From Larkinella rosea (lineage in GTDB: Bacteria; Bacteroidota; Bacteroidia; Cytophagales; Spirosomataceae): a stretch of DNA of 64,000 bases. Numbering within the stretch: position 1 is the stretch's first letter; the number at the start of each line of letters is the position of its first letter. The notes under the pieces were generated by a model. It did no database searches. It was not told where the DNA came from and worked only from the letters and a program-made list of their open reading frames with translations. Positions 36,022 to 44,510 of this stretch are shown here, one piece after another. A program made the translations under genes and the position numbers. The stretch is from positions 930,001-994,000 of the forward strand of contig NZ_RQJO01000008.1 of NCBI RefSeq assembly GCF_003858635.1, given 5' to 3'.

Positions 36022-37365
36022 TTAATTACAATAATCACTAATCGCCTTATACGAAGGCGTGTAGCCCAGCTCGCCGGATTTGCTGAGGTCAAGGCAGCCG
36101 CCGTTTTCGTCGCCCAGACTGTGGCGAATGATGCCGCGAACGTAGTAAACTTCGGAATACTTTGGATTGAGCTGGAGCGCACTGTTGCAGTCCAGAATAG
36201 CGCCTTTCTGATCGCCCTGCTGCGAGCGGAGGAGTCCGCGGGTGAAGTAGGCTTCCGAATACGTTGGGTTTAATTCAATGGCTTTGTTCAAATCCAGCGT
36301 GGCTCCTCTGATATCACTCGTTTTGCCCCGGCTGACAGCCCGGTTGAAATAAGCTTCGGAACGGTCGGCCGACAAGGCATCGATGACACTTTTTTGCTGT
36401 ACAGCGTTCCGTAAACCGTCGAGGACGGGCCGTGAAATTTTGCCGTTATAAACTACTTTCGTTTCGCCGACATTGGCGTTGTTGGTTTCAATGGCGGTAT
36501 TAAAATCCTGAATGGCTCCGCGCTGATCGCCTAGTTTGCCCCGGCAAAAACCCCGGCCGTAAAAGGCGCGGTAGTTGGTTGCCTCAATGGCGATGGCGCG
36601 GTCGTAATCGCTCATGGCACCCTTGTAATCTTCCAGCTTGCTTTTGGCAAAACCGCGGTTGTAGAACGATTCGCCGTCTTCGGCCGCTAGTTCAATGGCT
36701 TTATTGAGATCGTCGATGGCTTTCTGGTATTGACCCAACTGCAACAGTGACGCACCCCGACCCGCATACGCCTGCGCCCGTTTGGGGTTCAGGTCGATCA
36801 CCTTCGAGAAGTCGGCCAGACTGCCCGCGTAGTCTTCCAGTTTCTGTTTGGTAATACCGCGGGCATACAGTGTCGGTACGTTGTTGGGATCTAATTCGAT
36901 CGTCTTGGAAAAATCCTGCAAAGCGCCCCGGTATTGTTCCAGTCGGCTGCGGCTGACCCCCCGGTTGTAATACGATTGCGGATCTTCGGGAGCCAGCTCG
37001 ATGGCCCGGCTGAAATCCATCAAAGCCGCGCGGTGGTCGTCCTGCTTGCTTTTGCTGACGCCCCGGCTGAGGTAGGCCAGTGGATCCTTCCCGTTCAGTT
37101 CAATCGCCCGGTCGTAATCCAGAATGGCACCACGGTGGTCTTTCAGGTTGGCTTTGGCCAGTCCGCGGTTGTAATAACTAGGCGCATTTTCTGGATTTGC
37201 CCCGATGGCCATACTAAATGCCTGGAGGGCGCCCATGAAATCACCCGATTTACTTTTCGAAATACCAGCTTCAAAGAAGGTAGCTGCGTTCTGCTGCGCC
37301 TGTAAGGTATTGGTACTCAACAAGACGCAAAAAAGGAAGGAAAGAGGAAGGTAAAACTTGAACAT
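36022..37365 (-). CDS. Secreted tetratricopeptide-repeat protein
   Basis: 447 residues from the ATG at 37365 (MFKFYLPLSFLFCVLLSTNT is the signal peptide; the upstream extension to 37434 is rejected). About eleven TPR units follow with a strong consensus, e.g. SYYNRGLAKANLKDHRGAIL, AYLSRGVSKSKQDDHRAALM, SYYNRGVSRSRLEQYRGALQ, each ending in AIEL or equivalent. The region VYNGKISRPVLDGLRNAVQQ between the ninth and tenth units is an insertion without TPR character. No catalytic domain; likely a periplasmic protein-interaction scaffold. Confidence 0.88.
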   Translation of the reverse strand: MFKFYLPLSFLFCVLLSTNTLQAQQNAATFFEAGISKSKSGDFMGALQAFSMAIGANPENAPSYYNRGLAKANLKDHRGAILDYDRAIELNGKDPLAYLSRGVSKSKQDDHRAALMDFSRAIELAPEDPQSYYNRGVSRSRLEQYRGALQDFSKTIELDPNNVPTLYARGITKQKLEDYAGSLADFSKVIDLNPKRAQAYAGRGASLLQLGQYQKAIDDLNKAIELAAEDGESFYNRGFAKSKLEDYKGAMSDYDRAIAIEATNYRAFYGRGFCRGKLGDQRGAIQDFNTAIETNNANVGETKVVYNGKISRPVLDGLRNAVQQKSVIDALSADRSEAYFNRAVSRGKTSDIRGATLDLNKAIELNPTYSEAYFTRGLLRSQQGDQKGAILDCNSALQLNPKYSEVYYVRGIIRHSLGDENGGCLDLSKSGELGYTPSYKAISDYCN

Positions 37366-37609
37366 AAGTAAAATTACGGTTGAAGGACAGATCAGAGTCC
37401 TAAAAATAAGACTTGATTGTCGATACATCAACAAACAGTTGCATTAAATTTTCCCCTTACTAATCTGCGGAACTAAATCTTACCGTTAAGTGACCAGCTG
37501 TATTTTGGAATGATCGGATTCTAAAGTGAATAAAGGTTACTCAAATCAAGGTTTCCTGAACCACATTCTTTTTCCAAATCGGAATGCTACGGAGAAGAGT
37601 TGGCCTTTT

Positions 37610-38368
37610 TTACAAAATATCTTCGTACATCAATCTTGAATTCAGGGATTGAACAGGCCGGGCATTGTGATCATAATGGGCTTTAAACTGATCGATCTGA
37701 GCACCTGAGACCTCCAGTGGCGTTTTCATAATAAAGAACGTTACTCCCTGCGAACAGGGCGGTGTGGTCAATGACCCTATATACGTATAATAGCGTTTAT
37801 CAACCGGCAATAGGGTCGTTAAATTGATGGATGTTGTGGTGGTTACCTCCGTTTCTTTTTGCTTTGGCCAGTTACTAAATACGGATTCGAATACCGGATT
37901 CGCGGCTCCTTTCTTGAGAAAATACCCCACCACCAGTAATGCCCCCGAAGCGGGGTCCTGGTGGACCAGGTGCAATTCCATGTCACTCGCTACGCCATCA
38001 AGCAGGTGTTCGCTGTGGTAATGAAAATGAAACTGCTTGAAAGCATAGGTTTTGCCATTGTAGGTAACACTGTTGGTGCCGTTGTTATTGACCTGAAGGG
38101 TGTGTCCGTTATCGATTATCTTGATTGGAAAAGCACTGTAGTTAAAAACCAGGTTGGGCAGATCGACTTTGATGGTGTTAGTGGTTTGAATGTCTACCGG
38201 TGATTGAATCGTGCCGGCACATTCCGAAAATCCCTGTGTTTGCCATTCGGGATGTTCATAATTCCAGTGGATCACTTCGGGCGTTACGACATCTTCGTTT
38301 TTGGAACACGAACCGATGGAGACCGCCAGAACAATAACAATGACTTTAAAAATAGAAAATTGATTCAT
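37610..38368 (-). CDS. Alpha-type carbonic anhydrase, lipoprotein
   Basis: 252 residues. Lipobox SIGSC gives acylated Cys21. The alpha-CA fold is clear: WQTQGFSECAGTIQSPVDIQ, the zinc ligands His114 and His116 in QFHFHYHSEH and His133 in MELHLVHQD, then YIGSLTTPPCSQGVTFFIMK. These match the three His of human CA II (94, 96, 119). It should hydrate CO2 outside the cytoplasm, tethered to a membrane. Monocistronic, with 244 bp before the TPR gene's start. Confidence 0.94.
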   Translation of the reverse strand: MNQFSIFKVIVIVLAVSIGSCSKNEDVVTPEVIHWNYEHPEWQTQGFSECAGTIQSPVDIQTTNTIKVDLPNLVFNYSAFPIKIIDNGHTLQVNNNGTNSVTYNGKTYAFKQFHFHYHSEHLLDGVASDMELHLVHQDPASGALLVVGYFLKKGAANPVFESVFSNWPKQKETEVTTTTSINLTTLLPVDKRYYTYIGSLTTPPCSQGVTFFIMKTPLEVSGAQIDQFKAHYDHNARPVQSLNSRLMYEDIL

Positions 38369-38644
38369 ACATGAGAAAGGTTAACGGATTTGGGAATTCA
38401 ATTAGATTGTATGCGTAGCTGAATTGTTATACATACCCACGAACCGCCTACGTCGGTGGGTGGCAAATATGACAAACTTATGCTGCCATAAATACCAAAA
38501 ATAATGCCAAAATGTCATAATAATTTCGAATAATTGAATTTTTTATGACAAAATGGCTGAAAATGAATGCTTTTTTCAATTGGTATGCAAGTTGAATAAG
38601 AGGAGATGTAGTCAGGAAATTAAAACATAACCAACATAAAAGCC

Positions 38645-39079
38645 ATGAGAACTTTAGTTCATTATAACCAACTTCCTTCGTTTTTTAACAATCTGGTAAC
38701 CAGTGAATTCAACCGTCATTTCAATGCTTCAGGCGACAAAACCGCTCATTCGGCCGTTCCTGCCGTCAATGTGAAAGAAGATGAAACCGCCTACCACATT
38801 GAATTGGCCGCTCCCGGTTTGAAGAAAGAAGATTTTGCGATCAACCTGACCAACAACCAGTTGACCATTTCGGCCAAGGTGGAAACGTCGGAAGAAGAAA
38901 AAACCGAAAACTACACTCGCAAAGAGTTCAGTTTTAATTCGTTCGAACGGAGTTTCCGGTTACCGAAAAACGTAAACAACGAACAAATCCAGGCCGCTTA
39001 CACGGATGGTATCTTGAAAATTAATTTGCCGAAAGTTGAAAAACCGGTGATCGAACCCAAACAAATTGCAATCGCGTAA
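38645..39079 (+). CDS. Small heat-shock protein (Hsp20/alpha-crystallin)
   Basis: 144 residues. The alpha-crystallin domain begins at VNVKEDETAYHIELAAPGLK, contains DFAINLTNNQLTISAKVETS, and ends with the dimer motif GILKINLPK; the C-terminal IEPKQIAI carries the I-x-I-like oligomer anchor. An ATP-independent holdase. No CIRCE- or HAIR-type site was seen upstream; 276 bp of AT-rich DNA separates it from the carbonic anhydrase start. Confidence 0.95.
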   Translation: MRTLVHYNQLPSFFNNLVTSEFNRHFNASGDKTAHSAVPAVNVKEDETAYHIELAAPGLKKEDFAINLTNNQLTISAKVETSEEEKTENYTRKEFSFNSFERSFRLPKNVNNEQIQAAYTDGILKINLPKVEKPVIEPKQIAIA

Positions 39080-39100
39080 GTTGAGTAGACGCATAGAAAG

Positions 39101-39135
39101 AAACCCCGATCAATCTGGTCGGGGTTTTTGTTTTC
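39101..39135 (+). terminator. Intrinsic terminator after hsp20
   Basis: AAACCCCGA (39101-39109) pairs with TCGGGGTTT (39119-39127) around a 9-nt loop, followed by a T-rich tail. The REP-like element 39135-39223 starts exactly where the tail ends. Confidence 0.9.
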
Positions 39136-39223
39136 GTACCCACGGACTTTAGTCCGTGAGATCCTGGAGTAGGGGTTAGGATTAGAAATGCCCAGATTTC
39201 ACGGACTAAAGTCCGTGGGTACG
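39135..39223. repeat. Perfect REP-like inverted pair that ends inside trpF
   Basis: Arms 39135-39159 and 39199-39223 pair at 25 of 25. Each is itself a mini-hairpin: CACGGAC-TTTA-GTCCGTG on the left and CACGGAC-TAAA-GTCCGTG on the right, with CGTACC/GGTACG outer ends. The right arm contains the last five codons and stop of the TrpF-like gene. Same family as 21381-21482. Confidence 0.92.
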
Positions 39224-39853
39224 GGCGAAAAACCGCTCCAGTTTCTCAGAGTCCAGTTTTCCGTTCGTTCGAACCCCGCTGCAAATGTCCAGTCCGAACG
39301 GACGTACGGTGTCGATCGCTTGCCGGACATTCTCCGGATTGAGTCCGCCCGCCAGAAAAACCGGCACCCGGCTTTGTTCCACAATCCGGCGGCTCAGCGT
39401 CCAGTCGTGCCGCCGACCCGTGCCGCCAAGTTCTTTCACCGCCAGCTTCGGATTGCCCGAATCCAGCAGCAACGCATCCACTTCCTCGGCCGACGCCAGT
39501 GCTTCGTCGATACTGAGTTCGTCGAGCACGTGAATCACCTGCACCAGTTTGATGCCGGGTAAAGCCGCCCGCAGAATCCGGTAACTGCCCGCTGGCAGGG
39601 CATCGACGAGTTGAATGGTGTTGGTAAACACCCGGCGATGGTGTTCGATCACGGCTTCAGCGGTTGGCTCGCTCGTCAGCAGAAACGTGGCGATCGGGGG
39701 CGGAACGGTTTCGGCAATCGTTCGGATGAGTTCGTCGCCGATGATGCCCGGTCCGCTGGGCATTTTTCCCACCAAACCCACCGCCGACGCACCGGCTCCC
39801 ACCGCCATTCGGGCTTCTTCCACGCTGCTAATGCAGCAGATTTTAACGTGCAT
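39206..39853 (-). CDS. Phosphoribosylanthranilate isomerase-like protein
   Basis: 215 residues from the ATG at 39853 (MHVKICCISSVEEARMAVGA is the normal beginning). The (beta/alpha)8 barrel resembles TrpF: IATFLLTSEPTAEAVIEHH, LVQVIHVLDELSIDEALASA, ALLLDSG, VFLAGGLNPENVRQAID and the phosphate-loop GLDICSGVRTNGKLDSEKL. The catalytic Cys of the K-I-C-G motif is present but the following Gly is Cys (KICC). No other trp gene is in the window, so it could be a paralogue with another isomerisation role. The last codons come from a REP-like arm. Confidence 0.75.
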   Translation of the reverse strand: MHVKICCISSVEEARMAVGAGASAVGLVGKMPSGPGIIGDELIRTIAETVPPPIATFLLTSEPTAEAVIEHHRRVFTNTIQLVDALPAGSYRILRAALPGIKLVQVIHVLDELSIDEALASAEEVDALLLDSGNPKLAVKELGGTGRRHDWTLSRRIVEQSRVPVFLAGGLNPENVRQAIDTVRPFGLDICSGVRTNGKLDSEKLERFFARTHGL

Positions 39854-39964
39854 ATCAAAGGTATTTTCCGGATTGAACGATAATAATCGCAAAATAATGA
39901 ACAAAGAATTTATAGTTTGCCTTACTATTCAGTGGAGTCACCGTTCAACAGTTATTTTTGCGGT

Positions 39965-41209
39965 ATGAATACAACGAATGATCCGTATGCTGCCCTTCGT
40001 TACCCCGAATTTCGCTTTTTTGCCGCCAATAGTTTTCTGATTACAGCCACACTTCTGATTCAGGAAGTGATTCTGGGGTACGAATTATACAAAATGACCC
40101 ACGATCCGCTGGCGCTGGGGCTGGTCGGGCTGGCCGAAGCGTTGCCGTTTATTGCCCTGTCGCTTTTTGGTGGTCACGTGGCCGACCGGCGCGAAAAACG
40201 GTCGATTCTGCAAATCAGTTTATCGGTCATTATCGTCGGTTCCATCATTCTGTACCTTGTCTTTCAGCCGTCGGTGGTCGGACATTTGTCGAAAACCACC
40301 CAGTTAGTCGTGATTTACAGCGTTTTCGTGCTGATCGGAACGGCCAAAGGATTTTATTCGCCCACCAGTTCGTCGCTGAAACCGTTTCTGGTGCCGCGCG
40401 AACTCTACGCCAACTCCTCGACCTGGAGCGGTTCATTCTGGCAGGCCGGGGCCATTGCCGGACCGGGCATTGCCGGTTTTCTGTACGTCTGGCTGGGGCT
40501 GGACAATTCGCTGCTGGTGGTGATTGCCTTGCAACTGGTTTGCCTCGTTCTGCTTTCATTCATCAGGAAAAAACCGGTTCCGATTATGGAAGGCCCGCAG
40601 GACAGTTTGTGGAATAGCCTGCGCGAAGGTATCCGGTTTGTGTTCAAAACCAAGATCATCCTCTATTCGATTTCGCTGGATTTGTTTTCGGTTTTATTCG
40701 GGGGCGTCGTGGCGATGTTGCCCATTTTTGCCGAGGACATTCTGAAAGTCGGCGCGCAGGGCCTGGGCGTTTTGCGGGCAGCTCCGGCCATCGGTGCCAT
40801 CGGAACCATGCTGCTCCTGACCCGGTTTCCTCCCACCCACAACGCCTGGCGAAACATGCTCATTGCGGTGTTGGGCTTCGGAATTTTCACGCTGGTTTTT
40901 GCCTTTTCGACCCACTTTCTGCTCTCGGTTTTTGCCTTGTTCGTAACGGGTGCCTTCGACAGCGTCAGCGTGGTGATTCGGAACACGGTTTTACAGATTT
41001 TTCCGCCCGACCACATGCGGGGACGCGTGGCGTCGGTCAACGGTATTTTTGTCAGTTCATCGAACGAGATTGGGGCGTTTGAATCCGGCGTGGCCGCGCG
41101 GCTGCTGGGCGTGGTGCCGTCGGTCGCGCTTGGCGGAGTGGTGACGCTGATTGTGGTGGCGTATGTGTATTATAATTCCAAGGAATTGTTCGCAGTTCGT
41201 TTAAGTTAA
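39965..41209 (+). CDS. MFS transporter, DHA3/enterobactin-exporter type
   Basis: 414 residues from the ATG at 39965 (the frame extends upstream without a family match). Twelve hydrophobic segments; the start NDPYAALRYPEFRFFAANSF and the loop GGHVADRREKRSILQ (the D-R-x-x-K/R motif between helices 2 and 3) with YSPTSSSLKPFLVPRELYAN fit MFS_3 exporters. A second half GVVAMLPIFAEDILKVGAQG, MRGRVASVNGIFVSSSNEIG is consistent. Probably exports a small molecule such as a drug or siderophore; the substrate is not known. Confidence 0.88.
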   Translation: MNTTNDPYAALRYPEFRFFAANSFLITATLLIQEVILGYELYKMTHDPLALGLVGLAEALPFIALSLFGGHVADRREKRSILQISLSVIIVGSIILYLVFQPSVVGHLSKTTQLVVIYSVFVLIGTAKGFYSPTSSSLKPFLVPRELYANSSTWSGSFWQAGAIAGPGIAGFLYVWLGLDNSLLVVIALQLVCLVLLSFIRKKPVPIMEGPQDSLWNSLREGIRFVFKTKIILYSISLDLFSVLFGGVVAMLPIFAEDILKVGAQGLGVLRAAPAIGAIGTMLLLTRFPPTHNAWRNMLIAVLGFGIFTLVFAFSTHFLLSVFALFVTGAFDSVSVVIRNTVLQIFPPDHMRGRVASVNGIFVSSSNEIGAFESGVAARLLGVVPSVALGGVVTLIVVAYVYYNSKELFAVRLS

Positions 41210-41298
41210 AACCTATTCCGTGCCAAACCGGTTTAGCCGTTGGAATAACGGCGGCGGTGTCGTTATTTACTGCTTAAAAATCCATCTGCTATCGAATC

Positions 41299-42159
41299 AT
41301 GCGTCTACTAAACCTGCTTCTAGGCGGCAGTTTGCTGCTGGTCATCACCTTGTCGGCGTTTGAATCGCCCCAAAAAGAAAAGAAATTAGTCAAAGTCTGG
41401 GAAACCGATTCCACCTTACGTACACCCGAATCGGTGCTTTACGATCCGAAAGGGGATGTTTTGTACGTCGCCAATATTTCCGGCAAATCCGATTCGCTCG
41501 ATGGTGACGGTTTTATCTCGAAAGTATCGCTCGACGGCAAAATTGAAAATATCAAGTGGACAACCGGTCTGAATGCGCCCAAAGGCATGGGAATTCACAA
41601 AAACCGCCTGTATGTGACGGATGTTTACCGGCTGGTCGCCATTAATCTGAGCAACGGACAGGCCGAGCAGACCTGGGATTCCCCCGACAAAAAAGCCTTT
41701 TTGAACGATGTAACGATCGACAAAGACGGAACGGTTTATGTGTCGGACAATCGCAACAACAAGATTCACCGCCTGAAAGACAGCAAATGGGAAGTCTGGG
41801 TCGATGGCGGGGAAATCAACAATCCGAACGGTTTGCTGGCCGTCGGAACAAAAACACTGATGGTGGGCAGCACTAAAATCGGCGCGTTGCAGGCCATGAA
41901 TGTCGAAACCAAAGCCCTGACGAAACTGGCCGACGGCATGGCCAACACCGACGGGATTGTGGCGGTCAAAAAGGATTTTATCGTCTCCGACTGGAATGGC
42001 CGCCTTTTTTACATCACCGCCGATGGGCAGCAACAGTTACTACTCGACACCCGGAAAGAAAAAGTCAATGCGGCCGATCTGGCGTATGTCCCCGGTAAAA
42101 AGCTGCTGGTCGTTCCGACGTTTTTAAAGAATAAGCTGGTAGCGTATCGGGTTGAGTAG
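41299..42159 (+). CDS. Secreted SMP-30/NHL-like beta-propeller protein
   Basis: 286 residues with a signal peptide (MRLLNLLLGGSLLLVITLSA). Propeller-type repeats follow: PESVLYDPKGDVLYVANISG, APKGMGIHKNRLYVTDVYRL, FLNDVTIDKDGTVYVSDNRN, NPNGLLAVGTKTLMVGSTKI, ADLAYVPGKKLLVVPTFLKN. This matches the gluconolactonase-like propeller family, which often hydrolyses lactones or only binds ligands. The catalytic metal residues of SMP-30 could not be placed with confidence, so an enzymatic role is uncertain. Confidence 0.75.
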   Translation: MRLLNLLLGGSLLLVITLSAFESPQKEKKLVKVWETDSTLRTPESVLYDPKGDVLYVANISGKSDSLDGDGFISKVSLDGKIENIKWTTGLNAPKGMGIHKNRLYVTDVYRLVAINLSNGQAEQTWDSPDKKAFLNDVTIDKDGTVYVSDNRNNKIHRLKDSKWEVWVDGGEINNPNGLLAVGTKTLMVGSTKIGALQAMNVETKALTKLADGMANTDGIVAVKKDFIVSDWNGRLFYITADGQQQLLLDTRKEKVNAADLAYVPGKKLLVVPTFLKNKLVAYRVE

Positions 42160-42181
42160 TAGACAGTAAGTCGTTACTATG

Positions 42182-42205
42182 GGTGGCAGGTTCGAACCTG
42201 CCACC
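42182..42205. repeat. Perfect 24-bp palindrome between convergent genes
   Basis: GGTGGCAGGTTC followed directly by its complement, with no loop. It sits in a 51-bp gap between the propeller gene and the Uma2 gene. The centre GGTTCGAACC resembles a tRNA T-arm by chance, but no tRNA fold is present around it. Confidence 0.85.
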
Positions 42206-42210
42206 ATGTA

Positions 42211-42822
42211 TCAATAAGATATTCCTTCTTCTTCCAGTAATTTTTTTACATTCAACACGCAGCCTTCCATAACGGGAACATCGTTGCTCCAGTCAGTAAA
42301 AATCCAGTCCTGATTGGGTACGGCGATAAATACCCGGCGCGGTTTGCTCAACACCCAAAACACTTTTTCAACGCCAAAATCAAATAACCGCTGCGTTTTC
42401 TCGGCAATGTATTCCATTTCGGCCCCCGGTCGTTCGCTGACATCGGCTTTGATGTCAACTTCGATGACTATTTTGGGGGGCGTGTTGAAGTATTGGGTCG
42501 TTAGTTGAAACGTTCCTTTCTCGTAAATGGCAATGTCGGCTGCCAGATTATCATTATTTCCAATGTGAAGTCCCGCTTCATTTGTGAAAGGAATATAGCG
42601 GTTTTTGTCCCGATTAGTCAGGATATACCCGTAAATGAACGATACCAGAAACGATTGAAGTGAACTGCTTCCCATAATAGCATTGCGATCAAGTATGCCC
42701 GCAAGTACATCGCGGTAGCCCCGATAATAAACCGGTTGACCATTGAGGACTTCGTAAATCAAATACGAAGGCACCTGTGGGGTTTCCGGTTTTGGTTGTA
42801 CGGTTTCTTCAGTAACTACCAT
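42211..42822 (-). CDS. Uma2-family endonuclease-like protein
   Basis: 203 residues. The Uma2/DUF820 pattern is present: AADIAIYEK, PPKIVIEVDIKAD with the catalytic-type Asp-Ile-Ala and Glu-Val-Asp, then EYIAEKTQRLFDFGVEKVFW and VLSKPRRVFIAV. These are PD-(D/E)XK-fold proteins common in Cyanobacteria and Bacteroidota, usually single genes of unknown target. It has no evident partner. Confidence 0.82.
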   Translation of the reverse strand: MVVTEETVQPKPETPQVPSYLIYEVLNGQPVYYRGYRDVLAGILDRNAIMGSSSLQSFLVSFIYGYILTNRDKNRYIPFTNEAGLHIGNNDNLAADIAIYEKGTFQLTTQYFNTPPKIVIEVDIKADVSERPGAEMEYIAEKTQRLFDFGVEKVFWVLSKPRRVFIAVPNQDWIFTDWSNDVPVMEGCVLNVKKLLEEEGISY

Positions 42823-42870
42823 AATCGTTAAGCAGAATTGATAAACAATGTAAGCATTTTTTCAAAGAAA

Positions 42871-44241
42871 TTAATGCTTTGCTGACAAGAGTTGCTGAAT
42901 GGCAATCCCTACGGTTTCCGCACCAAATCCCTGCATGTTCTTTTCCATGTACTTCACAATCTGATCGTTACCTGGATTGCCGATGCTGCCTTCGTGCGTG
43001 TGATGCAATTCGCGCGATGCCTGGTAGGTTCCCGTTTCTACTTCGGTTTTGACGACCAGATACGCTTCCCGGAACGGAATGCCCTGCAACACCAGTTCGT
43101 TGACCCGCTCGACGCTGAACATCAGATCGTACTTTGGATCGTCCATCAGATTGGATTTTACCTGAATGTTTTCCAGCATAAAATCCGTGATTTCCAGGCA
43201 GTCCAGAATCTCTTCAAAAGCGGGCATCAGGATTTCTTTCAGAATCTGCATGTCGCGGTGGTAGCCCGAAGGCAGGTTGCTCATCACCAGCGTGACCTCC
43301 ATCGGCAGGGCTTTCAGGCGGTTGGTTTTGGCACGAAGCAGTTCGGCTACATCGGGGTTTTTCTTGTGCGGCATGATACTCGAACCGGTCGTCAGCGCGT
43401 CAGGCAACGTCAGAAAACCGAAATTCTGGCTGTTGTACAGGCAGATGTCCATGGCCATCCGCGCGAGCGTGGCGGCTACAGCCGCCAATGCGGTTAGGGC
43501 GGTTTGTTCGGTTTTTCCGCGACTCATCTGCGCATACACCACATTGACGTGCATGCCTTCGAAACCCAGCAATTCGGTGGTCAGCGTCCGGTTGAGCGGA
43601 AACGACGAGCCATACCCCGCCCCCGAACCAAGCGGATTGCGGTTGGCAAACCGGTAGGCGGTTTGCAGCAGCAGCATATCATCGGCCAATGCTTCGGCAT
43701 ACGCGCCAAACCACAGTCCGAACGACGATGGCATGGCAATTTGCAGGTGCGTATAACCCGGCAATAAATCGGCTTTGTGCTGCTCCGAACGGGCAATCAG
43801 CCGGTCGAATACCTGCCGAACGGCTTCGGTTACTTGCCAGAGCCGATCGCGGGTAAACAGTTTCAGATCGACCAGCACCTGATCGTTTCGCGACCGTCCG
43901 CTGTGAATCTTCTTCCCAACATCGCCCAGCTTCCGGGTGAGCATCAGCTCGACCTGCGAGTGAACGTCTTCCACGCCTTCTTCAATCACAAAATCCCCCG
44001 CTTCGATTTGCCGGTAAATGTTCTTTAATTCATCACTCAGCAATCCTAATTCAGCATTCGAAAGGAGGCCAATGGTTTCGAGCATGGTGGCGTGGGCGAG
44101 GTTACCCAGCACGTCGAAAGGAGCGAGGTACAAATCCATTTCGCGGTCGTGCCCAACGGTAAACCGCTCAATTTTAGCGGCTGCCAATGATTCGGCCGAT
44201 GTGGATTCACTATTGGTATTACTTTTTTGCCAGAGTTTCAA
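42871..44241 (-). CDS. argH: Argininosuccinate lyase
   Basis: 456 residues from a TTG start at 44241, giving MKLWQKSNTNS, the family's usual opening; the ATG at 44328 would add 29 residues of poor fit. Motifs: GHDREMDLYLAPFDVLGNLA, HSGRSRNDQV, YTHLQIAMPSSFGLWFG, NPLGSGAGYGSSFPLNRTL and the signature GSSIMPHKKNPD with its catalytic Ser. It splits argininosuccinate into arginine and fumarate. No other arg genes are in the window. Confidence 0.95.
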   Translation of the reverse strand: MKLWQKSNTNSESTSAESLAAAKIERFTVGHDREMDLYLAPFDVLGNLAHATMLETIGLLSNAELGLLSDELKNIYRQIEAGDFVIEEGVEDVHSQVELMLTRKLGDVGKKIHSGRSRNDQVLVDLKLFTRDRLWQVTEAVRQVFDRLIARSEQHKADLLPGYTHLQIAMPSSFGLWFGAYAEALADDMLLLQTAYRFANRNPLGSGAGYGSSFPLNRTLTTELLGFEGMHVNVVYAQMSRGKTEQTALTALAAVAATLARMAMDICLYNSQNFGFLTLPDALTTGSSIMPHKKNPDVAELLRAKTNRLKALPMEVTLVMSNLPSGYHRDMQILKEILMPAFEEILDCLEITDFMLENIQVKSNLMDDPKYDLMFSVERVNELVLQGIPFREAYLVVKTEVETGTYQASRELHHTHEGSIGNPGNDQIVKYMEKNMQGFGAETVGIAIQQLLSAKH

Positions 44242-44510
44242 GATCGCAACGGAATGAGTGAGAAACCGCAAAATTAAGCGGTTTTTGGTAGATTCCTTGA
44301 AAACAGGTATGTGGTTGAAAGCGGACATTCCCGAACGGAGTGCGGTTTTGGTAGCGGTAACCGCAAATGCTGGAATTTGACCGGAGGGCGAACGCTGAAA
44401 GTTGGGATTTTACGATAGTCGAAGTTCGAAAAAAGAATGGCATATAAATGATAATGCCGTATATTTAACCGCTTTATCAACTGATGATCAAATAAAATTT
44501 GGCTGATTCT

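Noticed and set aside
42182-42205. tRNA T-arm-like sequence GGTTCGAACC
   Set aside because: It is the centre of a perfect palindrome; no acceptor, D or anticodon stems can be drawn around it.
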